DNA of 12,672 nt from assembly GCF_938028825.1 (NCBI RefSeq), contig NZ_CALIZP010000023.1, positions 1 to 12,672 on the forward strand. The letters are read 5' to 3'. Positions within the stretch are counted from its first letter, which is position 1; every line of letters starts with the position of its first letter. A program made the position numbers and the translations under genes. This document shows, piece after piece, positions 5,997 through 12,420 of this stretch. Source of the stretch: an uncultured Cardiobacterium sp. (GTDB lineage: Bacteria; Pseudomonadota; Gammaproteobacteria; Cardiobacteriales; Cardiobacteriaceae). The notes below the pieces were generated by a model. That model saw only the letters and a list, made by a program, of their open reading frames with translations. It was not told the DNA's origin and made no database searches.

Positions 5997-6671
5997 TCAG
6001 GTAAAAGAAAAACGTGCGGCAATTTCCCTGGAAACTTGCTGGTGCACGTCCTGAATCGACAATCCGCCCGTGTCGATGACCACCGCATCCGAAGCTGGTT
6101 TGAGCGGGGCTACGCTGCGGGTTTGATCGCGCTCGTCACGCGCGACAATCTCTGCGTAGATGTCGCGCACATTAACACATTCCCCCTTTGCCAACAACTG
6201 CTTATGGCGCCGCTCGGCGCGGATTTCGCTTGATGCGGTCAGGAAGAATTTGAGCGGCGCGGCGGGGAAAACCACCGTGCCCATGTCGCGGCCATCGGCG
6301 ATGAGCGGCGCATCGCCGGCAAAACGGCGCTGATAATCGAGCAGGGCGGCGCGCACGGCGGGATAGGCGGCGATTTTCGAGGCGGTGGCGGCGCAACGCT
6401 CGCTGCGCAACGCATCGCCGACGGGTTCGCCGTTTAACAGCACCGTGCAACCCGCTGCGTCCAGGCGGAAATCCACCTGCAAACCCGCCGCCAGCGCCGC
6501 AACGGTAGCCGCGTCCGCCTCCGCCTTGCCCGCCGCCAGCGCGCGCAGGGCGAGCAGGCGGTAGAGCGCGCCGCTGTCGAGATACGCCCAGCCCAGTTCG
6601 CGGGCGAGGTTCTGGCACAACGTGCCTTTGCCGACCCCGCTGGGGCCGTCCACGGTGATGACCTTACGCAT
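5997..6671 (-). CDS. cmk: Cytidylate kinase
   Basis: This enzyme phosphorylates CMP and dCMP with ATP in the cytoplasm and recycles pyrimidine nucleotides. The 224-residue product, normal length, has the P-loop GPSGVGKGT at 9-17, the nucleotide-binding LDSGALYR at 31-38, the DGRDMGTVVFP motif near the middle, and ARDERDQTRSVAPL in the lid region. I chose the ATG at 6671: it follows GAGGA by five to six bases and overlaps the aroA stop by 8 nt (ATGCGTAA). A TTG four codons upstream has no such site. The overlap suggests translation coupled to aroA. Confidence 0.96.
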   Translation of the reverse strand: MRKVITVDGPSGVGKGTLCQNLARELGWAYLDSGALYRLLALRALAAGKAEADAATVAALAAGLQVDFRLDAAGCTVLLNGEPVGDALRSERCAATASKIAAYPAVRAALLDYQRRFAGDAPLIADGRDMGTVVFPAAPLKFFLTASSEIRAERRHKQLLAKGECVNVRDIYAEIVARDERDQTRSVAPLKPASDAVVIDTGGLSIQDVHQQVSREIAARFSFT

Positions 6672-7986
6672 GGCTTTCCTCAATCTGCATACCGATGATG
6701 CCCTGCGCCAGCGCGCGGAACGTCGGGAACGAGGTGGCGACGTTGGTACAATCCAGAATCTCTACCGCTGCGGCGGCGCGCAGCGCGGCGACGGCGAAGC
6801 TCATGGCGATGCGGTGATCGCCGTGGCTGTCCACCCGCCCGCCGGTGAATGCCGTCCCCGCTTTGCCGCGAATACACATGGTGTCTTCACCCGCCTCACA
6901 AGCCACCCCCAGCGCACGCAAGCCCGCGTCCATCACCGCGAGGCGGTCGCTTTCCTTGACGCGCAACTCGCGCAGCGCCGTGGCGCGCGTTTCGCCCTCG
7001 GCGCAGGCGGCGGCGATGAAAATAATCGGAAACTCGTCGATGGCGATCGGCACCAGCGCTTCATCAATGGTGATGCCGTGCAGCCGCGAGGCGCGCACGC
7101 GCAAATCGGCGACCGGCTCGCCGCCCGCCTCGCGCGCATTCTCCACCGTGATGTCGCCGCCCATCGCACGCAGAATCTCCACCACCGCCGCGCGGGTCGG
7201 GTTCATGCCGACATTTTCCAGCAGCAACGCGCCCTCGCGCGCAATCAGCGCCGCGACGAGGAAAAACGCCGCCGAGGACACATCGCCCGGCACGACCACA
7301 TCGCAGGCGGTCAAGTGCTGCCCGCCCGCAATCGCCAGCGTCGCGCCGTCCCGCCGCACCTCGACGCCGAAGCCGCGCAGCATCCGCTCGCTATGGTCGC
7401 GGCTGATGCCCGTTTCCGTGATGCGCGTCGTCCCTTCCGCATACAGCCCGGCAAGCAGCAGCGCGGATTTCAACTGCGCGCTGGCGACCGGCAGGGTGTA
7501 ATCGATGCCGTGCAGCGGTTTGCCGTGAATCGCGAGCGGCGCCGTGCCGCGTGCGCCGGTCACAATCGCCGCGCCCATCAGCGCCAGCGGCTCGGTCACG
7601 CGGCGCATCGGCCGCTGCATCAGCGAGGCGTCGCCGACCAGCTCGCTGTCAAACGGCTGCCCGGCCAGCAGCCCCGCCAGAAGACGCATACTGGTGCCGC
7701 TGTTGCCGACATCGAGCGGTGCGGCGGGCGCGCGCAGGCCGTGTAACCCGGTGCCATGCACCGTCACCCGGCCCTCGCCGTGATGCTCAATGGCAACGCC
7801 CATTGCCTGAAAGGCGCGCATGGTGGCGAGGCAGTCCTCGCCTTCAAGAAAACCGCTGATATGCGTGGTGCCGTCGGCGAGTGCACCGAGCATGATGGCG
7901 CGGTGGGAAATGGATTTATCGCCCGGCACGCGCACCGTGCCGGACAGCGACGGCGCAGGATGACTGCGCCAGATGATGTTCGTCAT
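6664..7986 (-). CDS. aroA: 3-phosphoshikimate 1-carboxyvinyltransferase (EPSP synthase), class II-type
   Basis: EPSP synthase joins phosphoenolpyruvate to shikimate 3-phosphate, the sixth step of the shikimate pathway to aromatic amino acids. From the ATG at 7986 the product has 440 residues. Motifs: GDKS 22-25 with SHR, GNSGTSMR 94-101, RPMRRV 125-130, SAQLK 169-173, RDHSE 196-200, NPTR 262-265, DEFP and LRVKESDR. The four motifs GDKx, SAQxK, RxHxE and NxTR are those used to define class II EPSP synthases (CP4-like), unlike the class I enzyme of E. coli. The PEP-site glycine (Gly97) is kept, not Ala as in CP4. GAGGAG lies six bases before this ATG; the ATG nine codons upstream has none. The gene starts 45 bp after the CDF transporter stop. 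Confidence 0.96.
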   Translation of the reverse strand: MTNIIWRSHPAPSLSGTVRVPGDKSISHRAIMLGALADGTTHISGFLEGEDCLATMRAFQAMGVAIEHHGEGRVTVHGTGLHGLRAPAAPLDVGNSGTSMRLLAGLLAGQPFDSELVGDASLMQRPMRRVTEPLALMGAAIVTGARGTAPLAIHGKPLHGIDYTLPVASAQLKSALLLAGLYAEGTTRITETGISRDHSERMLRGFGVEVRRDGATLAIAGGQHLTACDVVVPGDVSSAAFFLVAALIAREGALLLENVGMNPTRAAVVEILRAMGGDITVENAREAGGEPVADLRVRASRLHGITIDEALVPIAIDEFPIIFIAAACAEGETRATALRELRVKESDRLAVMDAGLRALGVACEAGEDTMCIRGKAGTAFTGGRVDSHGDHRIAMSFAVAALRAAAAVEILDCTNVATSFPTFRALAQGIIGMQIEESHA

Positions 7987-8031
7987 AATCTCTCCTCGCT
8001 GAAAAACAGGCATCTTACCGCAGGGGACGGC

Positions 8032-8916
8032 TTACCCGCGCCGGTGCGGGCAGACGAGGCAGCAGTCGCATTCGATGAAGACGCGGCTGATGCGCGCTTC
8101 GTCCGCCGCGAGACGGGCGCGCAGCCGCTCCTTCATCGCGCACAGGGCGGTAACGGACAGGGTGCCGTCCACCAGCAGGCGCAAATCGACGACGAAGGCG
8201 CTGCCCATCTTGCGCACCAGGCATTCCTGCACCGCCTGCACCGCTTCTTCCCGCCCTGCCGCCGCGATGATGCGCTGGCGCAACTCGCCGAAGCGGTCTT
8301 CATCCATGATGTCGGCCAGCGCCGGGCGGAAGATGCGCCAGGCGTTGTAGAAAATAATCGCCGCCGCCACCAGCGCCGCCCAGTCGTCCGCGCTTTCCCA
8401 GCCCTTGCCCATGACCAGCGACACGGTGATGCCGCAAAAGGCGGCGAGCGAGGTCAGCGCGTCGCTGCGGTGGTGCCAGGCTTCCGCTTCCAGCGCGCCA
8501 CTCGCTGCTTCATGCCCGCGCTTGCGGAAGAGGCGGAACAGCCCCTCTTTCACCGCCACCACCGCGAGCAGCACGATAAGGGTAAACGGCGCGGGGGTTT
8601 TGTGCGGGGTGATGATGTGCACGACGCTTTTGTAGGCGATGATGCCCGCCGAGGCGAGAAGGAAGGCGACGGTGATGAAGGTGGCAAGCGATTCCGCGCG
8701 CCCGTGCCCGTAGGGATGGTTGGCATCGGGCGGGCGGTCGGCGACGCGCAGGCCGAGGTAGAGCAGCAGCGAGGAAAACACGTCGGTGGTGGATTCGATG
8801 GCGTCCGCAATCAGCGCGTAAGAATGGCCGGCAATCCCCGCCGCCCCCTTGACGAGCGCCAGCGCGGCATTGCCGAGCACGCCGAGCAGAACCAGTTTGG
8901 CGGCGGGCGCGCTCAT
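8032..8916 (-). CDS. Cation diffusion facilitator (CDF) family metal exporter
   Basis: CDF proteins exchange Zn2+, Fe2+, Mn2+ or similar ions for protons across the inner membrane. The 294-residue product has the usual six helices. Site A ligands are Glu41 and Asp45 in ADAIESTTD, and His148 and Asp152 in HHRSD. Glu occupies a position that is Asp in YiiP or His in many zinc exporters, so the metal cannot be deduced. The loop motif HPYGHG is at 67-72. The cytoplasmic C-terminal domain ends in ECDCCLVCPHRRG, with Cys283, 285, 286, 289 and His291, a likely extra metal site. I chose the ATG at 8916, whose product begins at the family N-terminus. Frames extending to 9102 would cross the putative promoter. 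It is preceded by a small overlapping leader ORF and followed by aroA. Confidence 0.9.
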   Translation of the reverse strand: MSAPAAKLVLLGVLGNAALALVKGAAGIAGHSYALIADAIESTTDVFSSLLLYLGLRVADRPPDANHPYGHGRAESLATFITVAFLLASAGIIAYKSVVHIITPHKTPAPFTLIVLLAVVAVKEGLFRLFRKRGHEAASGALEAEAWHHRSDALTSLAAFCGITVSLVMGKGWESADDWAALVAAAIIFYNAWRIFRPALADIMDEDRFGELRQRIIAAAGREEAVQAVQECLVRKMGSAFVVDLRLLVDGTLSVTALCAMKERLRARLAADEARISRVFIECDCCLVCPHRRG

Positions 8917-8945
8917 CGCCCCGCCCCGCGAGTGGCTGTAAACAT
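8913..8945 (-). CDS. 10-codon leader peptide overlapping the CDF gene start
   Basis: An ATG at 8945 with CCGGAG five bases upstream opens the frame MFTATRGAGR. Its TGA overlaps the CDF start codon as ATGA (8916-8913). The CDF ATG itself has only GC-rich sequence before it, so the strong ribosome binding site serves the short frame. This geometry allows translational coupling or leader-mediated control. It is seen directly; that it is translated is inference. Confidence 0.45.
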   Translation of the reverse strand: MFTATRGAGR

Positions 8946-8969
8946 AAATTCTCCGGAAAAACGCGGCGC

Positions 8970-8975
8970 AGTATA
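8970..8975 (-). promoter_or_regulatory. -10 element for the CDF gene and its leader
   Basis: TATACT on the minus strand lies 25 bases before the leader ATG, placing a transcript start near 8963. The -35 at 17-bp spacing (CTGTAT, 8993-8998) is weak, so an activator may be needed. Confidence 0.45.
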
Positions 8976-9190
8976 GCGGGCGTGTGGGCGGCATACAGGT
9001 TTCCCGCAGGAACAAACGCTTTTTCAGAAGGTTATGGGAACGCGCCCGCATGTGTGCGGGCAGTAGCACGGCAAAACAGCAGCATAGGGAATCTGTTGCC
9101 ATTCCAAGCCATTTGCGGATGAAATCCCCAATATTTGAGCGAATAGTGGCGGATTTCCGCGCCTTTGCTTCAAAAAACGGATGCCTGCGC
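8976..9190. other. Divergent intergenic region between two metal-ion transporter genes
   Basis: About 215 bp with no gene. A 7-bp hairpin GCCCGCA-TGTG-TGCGGGC lies at 9044-9061 with no T run on either strand, so it is not a normal terminator. It could be an operator or an RNA structure. I recognise no Fur, Zur or MntR box with confidence. Confidence 0.4.
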
Positions 9191-9196
9191 TACAAT
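9191..9196 (+). promoter_or_regulatory. -10 element for the Nramp-like gene
   Basis: TACAAT differs from TATAAT at one base. A -35 at 17-18 bp spacing is poor (CTTCAA, 9168-9173). The implied transcript start near 9203 gives a leader of about 18 bases to the TTG start at 9222, and argues against start codons placed upstream. Confidence 0.45.
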
Positions 9197-9221
9197 GCGC
9201 GCTTTTTCACCGGAGCATATC

Positions 9222-10502
9222 TTGAATACCCAAGCAGTCCCCACCGCCCACGAAGTTTCCCCCGTTTCCACCTGGCGCAGCCGCCTGCGCGCCCTCGGCC
9301 CCGGCGTGCTGATGGCCTCCGCCGCCATCGGCGGCTCGCACCTGGTCGCCTCCACCCAGGCTGGCGCGATTTACGGCTGGCAACTGGCGCTGATTATCGT
9401 CCTGACCAACCTCTTCAAATACCCGTTTTTCAGCTTCAGCGCGCATTACACCCTCGACAGCGGCAAAAGCCTGATTGAAGGCTATGCCGAAAAAAGCCGC
9501 GCCTATCTGTGGGTGTTCCTGGTGATGTGCTTCCTTTCCTCCACCATCAGCGCGGCGGCAGTCGCCCTGCTCACGGCGGTCATCGTCCAGACGGCGCTGC
9601 CCGGCCTGCCGCTGTCGGTCAACATGTGGTCGGTGCTGCTCATCGTCTCCTGCGTGCTCATCCTCTTCATGGGGCGCTACAAGGCGCTGGATTCCCTCTC
9701 CAAGCTCATCGTCATCAGCCTGAGCATCACCACCATCATCGCGGCGGGCATCGCCGCCTCGAAAGGGATGCAGGTGCAGGCGGATTTCGTCGAGCCCTCG
9801 CCGTGGACGCTCGCCGCCCTGCCCTTCATCATCGCCCTGATGGGCTGGATGCCCGCGCCGATCGAAATTTCCGCCATCAACTCGCTCTGGCTCACCGCCA
9901 AGCAGCGGCACACCCCGGCGAATTACCGCGACGGCATGTTCGATTTCAACGTCGGCTTCATCACCAGCGCCGTGCTGGCGCTCTTTTTCCTCGCCCTCGG
10001 TGCCTATGTGCAATACGGCAGCGGTGAAGAGGTGCAGATGAAGGGCAGCGCTTATGTGCCGCAGCTCATCAATATGTACGCGGTAACAATCGGCGACTGG
10101 TCGCGCCCGCTGGTGGCCTTCATCGCCTTCGCCTGCATGTACGGCACGACGATTACCGTCATCGACGGCTACCCGCGCGCGATTGCCGAAGCGGCGCGGC
10201 TGGTGCGCGGCAAGCCGTTCTTCCGCACGCGCGAACTCTTTGCCTGGATTCTCTGGGTGTCGATAACCGCCATCGCCCTGATCCTGTGGTTCCAGGGCGC
10301 GCTCGGCGAACTGCTGCGCTTCGCGATGATTACCGCCTTCCTCGCCGCGCCGGTCTTCGCCTGGCTGAATTACGGTCTGGTGCAGCGCGACAAGAAACAC
10401 CGCCTCTCACCGGCGATGAACGTGCTAGCCGTGGTCGGCCTGATTTACCTCATCGGCTTCGCCCTGCTCTTCATCCTCAACGAAACGGGCGTGCTGGCAT
10501 AG
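9222..10502 (+). CDS. Nramp-superfamily permease lacking the canonical metal-binding motifs
   Basis: The 426-residue protein has about 11 membrane helices and the Nramp outline: LGPGVLM at 25-31, a helix 1 ending QAGAIYGW, and a broken helix 6. Canonical Nramp transporters bind Mn2+/Fe2+ through DPGN in helix 1 and MPH in helix 6. Here DPGN is replaced by GGSH (37-40), and MPHN by MPAP (210-213), keeping Met but losing Asp, Asn and His. The substrate may therefore differ; I cannot name it. I chose TTG at 9222: CGGAG ends seven bases upstream and the -10 lies just before; an ATG at 9195 would overlap the -10. It is transcribed away from the CDF exporter and ends at a strong terminator. Confidence 0.85.
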   Translation: MNTQAVPTAHEVSPVSTWRSRLRALGPGVLMASAAIGGSHLVASTQAGAIYGWQLALIIVLTNLFKYPFFSFSAHYTLDSGKSLIEGYAEKSRAYLWVFLVMCFLSSTISAAAVALLTAVIVQTALPGLPLSVNMWSVLLIVSCVLILFMGRYKALDSLSKLIVISLSITTIIAAGIAASKGMQVQADFVEPSPWTLAALPFIIALMGWMPAPIEISAINSLWLTAKQRHTPANYRDGMFDFNVGFITSAVLALFFLALGAYVQYGSGEEVQMKGSAYVPQLINMYAVTIGDWSRPLVAFIAFACMYGTTITVIDGYPRAIAEAARLVRGKPFFRTRELFAWILWVSITAIALILWFQGALGELLRFAMITAFLAAPVFAWLNYGLVQRDKKHRLSPAMNVLAVVGLIYLIGFALLFILNETGVLA

Positions 10503-10526
10503 GCGCAGTGCACCCGGTGCAACAGG

Positions 10527-10553
10527 AAAGCGGGCTTCAAGCCCGCTTTTTTT
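10527..10553 (+). terminator. Rho-independent terminator of the Nramp-like gene
   Basis: AAGCGGGCT (10528-10536) pairs with AGCCCGCTT (10540-10548) around TCA, followed by a run of T to 10553. It lies 25 bases after the stop codon. Confidence 0.9.
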
Positions 10554-10577
10554 ACAGCCGTTGCCGTTGTACACGAG

Positions 10578-10594
10578 AAAAAACCGCCTAGCGG
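10578..10594 (-). terminator. Possible terminator of the mevalonate kinase transcript
   Basis: On the minus strand CCGC-TAG-GCGG is followed by six T (A run at 10578-10583). The stem is only 4 bp, so this is a weak call. It lies about 130 bp beyond the stop codon. Confidence 0.35.
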
Positions 10595-10623
10595 CGTCGT
10601 TGCCGGATTTTTGCTTTTTGAGG

Positions 10624-10637
10624 CGTTGCCGGCAACG
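10624..10637. repeat. 14-nt perfect palindrome CGTTGCCGGCAACG
   Basis: The sequence is its own reverse complement. Two more copies of its half, CGTTGCCG at 10559-10566 and CGTTGCCGG at 10598-10606, lie in the same gap between two convergent genes. It may be a protein-binding site or a dispersed repeat; no function is assigned. Confidence 0.5.
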
Positions 10638-10727
10638 TCTCTACGTTTTTCTTTCTGCCGTAGTGCCGACGCGCTGTCCGAACAGCCGTCAAGCGGCGTG
10701 ATTGCCGGGGCCGCGTCAAGGTACCGT

Positions 10728-11843
10728 TCAATTCAGGGCGGCTGTCAGCGGGGCGGGGGAGCCAGCGGCTTCGGCTTCGCTCAGGATGTGCGCGCCGCGC
10801 GGGGCGATGTGCAGGTTGTCCCAGGTCAGCGCGGGTTGATGAGCGGCGAGGAGGGCGGGGATGGCCTGCGGGTCGGGGTGGTAGGCGAGGATGATGCCGC
10901 CGCCCGCACCGCGATGCGCCCCTGCACCGCTGATTTTTGCTGCGCCGCCTGCCGTTTCGATGGCGGCGACAAGCGCGGCGGCAGGCGCAGGAACAGTGCC
11001 GATGTGCTGCAGCAGGCGGTGGTTTTCGCGCAGGGCGGGACGCGGGTCGGCACCCGTAGTGAGCGCCTCTTGCAGGGTGCTGGTGATGGTGGCGAAGGTC
11101 TGCCACAAGGCGCTATCCCGGCCATGCTGCTGGCGCACATGGGCGACGCATTCGCCGGTGCTGACGATGGGGATGCCGGAAAGTATCCAGTACCAGCCGC
11201 TGCCAAGGGTGGCGGCAAGCGGTGCCGGTGTGCCGTCACGCAGGATGTGCAGGCCGCCATAGACGGTGGCGGTGGCGTCGATGGCACTGCCTTTGCCGTG
11301 TTGCAGGCGTTCGCAGAAGCGGACGCGCTCGAAGCGCTGTCGGTCGCTCATCGGGCGGCCGAGCAGGTGTTCGTAGAGGACGAGGGTGGCAGCGATGGCG
11401 GCGGCGGAGGAACCCATGCCCGCGCCAAGCGGCAGTTCGCTGCTGCTGCTGAGGCGGCCGGGCACGGGCAGGCGGCTGCCCGCGCTGAAACCGGGCAGCG
11501 GCAGGTGGCGCAGCAGGGTGGCGAGGCTGTAGATGACGAGGTCGTCCGGGCGGCGCAGGATGTTTTGCACGGCGCGCTCGCCCCGGTCGTATTGTTCGAA
11601 GCGGCGGTCGAGTTCGTCTTTCAGGCGGTGCAGCGCGGCGGTACGGTAGTGTTTGCCGGCGGAGATGCCGGCGAGGGCGGTGCGGATGGTGCGGCTGCGG
11701 TGGATGGGGGCGAAGCCGATGGTGGTGTAGCGCGTGATAGCGCAGACGATGGCGGGCGCGCCATAGACGACGGCGTGTTCGCCGCTGAGGATGATTTTGC
11801 CGGGGGCGCGGGCGCGGGTGAGTGTGTCGTCGTAGTCGTTCAT
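10728..11843 (-). CDS. mvk: Mevalonate kinase (GHMP kinase family)
   Basis: Mevalonate kinase makes 5-phosphomevalonate from mevalonate and ATP in the cytoplasm, a step to isopentenyl diphosphate. The 371-residue product has GHMP motif 1 PGKIILSGEHAVVYG (14-28), motif 2 PLGAGMGSSAAA (138-149), the catalytic Asp189 in GKGSAID, and motif 3 at 303-316, KISGAGAHRGAGGG. Motif 1 with GEHAVVYG is characteristic of mevalonate kinase rather than other GHMP members. Motif 3 appears to carry a few extra residues compared with the usual GAGGGG. The ATG at 11843 is the only sensible start, but has no clear ribosome binding site. It lies 10 bp after the antitoxin stop, so it may depend on coupled translation. 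The HMG-CoA synthase end nearby supports the pathway. Confidence 0.9.
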   Translation of the reverse strand: MNDYDDTLTRARAPGKIILSGEHAVVYGAPAIVCAITRYTTIGFAPIHRSRTIRTALAGISAGKHYRTAALHRLKDELDRRFEQYDRGERAVQNILRRPDDLVIYSLATLLRHLPLPGFSAGSRLPVPGRLSSSSELPLGAGMGSSAAAIAATLVLYEHLLGRPMSDRQRFERVRFCERLQHGKGSAIDATATVYGGLHILRDGTPAPLAATLGSGWYWILSGIPIVSTGECVAHVRQQHGRDSALWQTFATITSTLQEALTTGADPRPALRENHRLLQHIGTVPAPAAALVAAIETAGGAAKISGAGAHRGAGGGIILAYHPDPQAIPALLAAHQPALTWDNLHIAPRGAHILSEAEAAGSPAPLTAALN

Positions 11844-11853
11844 GGGCGTTGGG

Positions 11854-12063
11854 TTATGTCCCGGGGTGTTGTGGTTTGCGCCGCTGTTTGACGCAATCCT
11901 GGAGATATTGGTGTATTAAGGCCTCAGTGGTGGTATGCAACTCTTCTGCCAGGGTCTGGAAGTAGGCGGCGCTGTCTGCGTCGAGCGGGATAACAACGGC
12001 TTGTTTGAGCTGCGAGGCGTAGGGATTGCGGCGCGCCCGGCTGAAATCGTATTCGTCTTTCAT
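11854..12063 (-). CDS. BrnA-type antitoxin (CopG/RHH-like) of a BrnT/BrnA pair
   Basis: BrnA antitoxins bind the BrnT toxin and repress their shared promoter through a ribbon-helix-helix fold. The 69-residue product begins MKDEYDFSRARRNPYA, the typical BrnA N-terminus, and continues VVIPLDADSAAYFQTLAEEL and a helix ending near LIHQYLQDCV, consistent with a CopG-like domain. The ATG at 12063 follows GGGAG by eight bases; a TTG five codons upstream is less likely. Its start overlaps the stop of the repaired toxin frame as ATGA. Mevalonate kinase follows after 10 bp. The gene is complete, even though the toxin appears broken. Family call from motif recognition. Confidence 0.8.
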   Translation of the reverse strand: MKDEYDFSRARRNPYASQLKQAVVIPLDADSAAYFQTLAEELHTTTEALIHQYLQDCVKQRRKPQHPGT

Positions 12064-12343
12064 GGTCTTTGCTCCCAATATTGTCGCTGTTCGTGTTTTG
12101 TTGCCTGCGGGCAGAGATGATGCGGATTTTGCTGCCTCGTGTGCAGTGAACGACGATCAAAAGCCGCTGCCGTTTGCTTAACCCGAGCAAGACAAAGCGG
12201 TCTTCGTCAAGGCTATGTTCCGGGTCGGCAATCAGTAGCGCGAAGTCATCCAAGAATACGCCGGCAGCTTCATCGAATGATACGTCGTGTTTTGCCAAGT
12301 TGCTTGCGGCCTTGTCCATGTGCCACTCGAAGCGGATTGTCAT
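12060..12343 (-). pseudogene. BrnT-type toxin (DUF497) with an apparent one-base deletion
   Basis: BrnT is a RelE-fold ribonuclease toxin. The frame from 12343 gives MTIRFEWHMDKAASNLAKHDVSFDEA, a PEHSLDEDRF segment and KIRIISAR, the standard BrnT layout. After Arg80 the family continues with ATxxE and a Tyr. Here the open frame instead reads QQNTNSDN and runs on to 11924 across the antitoxin gene (139 residues). Adding one G after the AGG codon at 12104-12106 gives ATKHEQRQYWEQRP and a TGA at 12062-12060, overlapping the antitoxin ATG. The repaired protein would be 94 residues, normal for BrnT. This points to loss of one G from a GGG run, by mutation or sequencing error. Upstream ribosome binding is weak. 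Confidence 0.75.
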
Positions 12344-12365
12344 AGGCGGGCTGTTCGTAAATGCC

Positions 12366-12392
12366 AGTATCGTGAAAGAGGCTTTTTGTTAA
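12366..12392 (-). promoter_or_regulatory. Possible promoter of the toxin-antitoxin pair
   Basis: On the minus strand TTAACA (12392-12387) and GATACT (12371-12366) are separated by 15 bp, shorter than ideal. They lie in the 77-bp gap between the HMG-CoA synthase stop and the toxin start. No terminator is seen after the HMG-CoA synthase gene, so read-through into the downstream genes is possible. Confidence 0.3.
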
Positions 12393-12420
12393 TGGGTTGA
12401 CGCGCACCAAGCGAGCCTTC

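Noticed and set aside
7756..8976. 406-codon plus-strand frame opposite the CDF gene
   Set aside because: His/Arg/Ala-rich shadow of the CDF and aroA genes with no motif.
9044..9061. Hairpin as a terminator in the divergent transporter region
   Set aside because: Neither strand has a T run after the stem, and no transcript would need to end there.
8917..9102. 62-codon N-terminal extension of the CDF transporter
   Set aside because: It would span the -10 element at 8970-8975 and lacks similarity to CDF N-termini; the ATG at 8916 gives normal length.
9207..10400. 397-codon minus-strand frame opposite the Nramp-like gene
   Set aside because: Shadow rich in Gly, Asp, Arg and His; the plus strand encodes a coherent multi-helix membrane protein.
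10611..11891. 426-codon plus-strand frame opposite mevalonate kinase
   Set aside because: Gly/Ala-rich shadow; the three GHMP motifs are on the minus strand.
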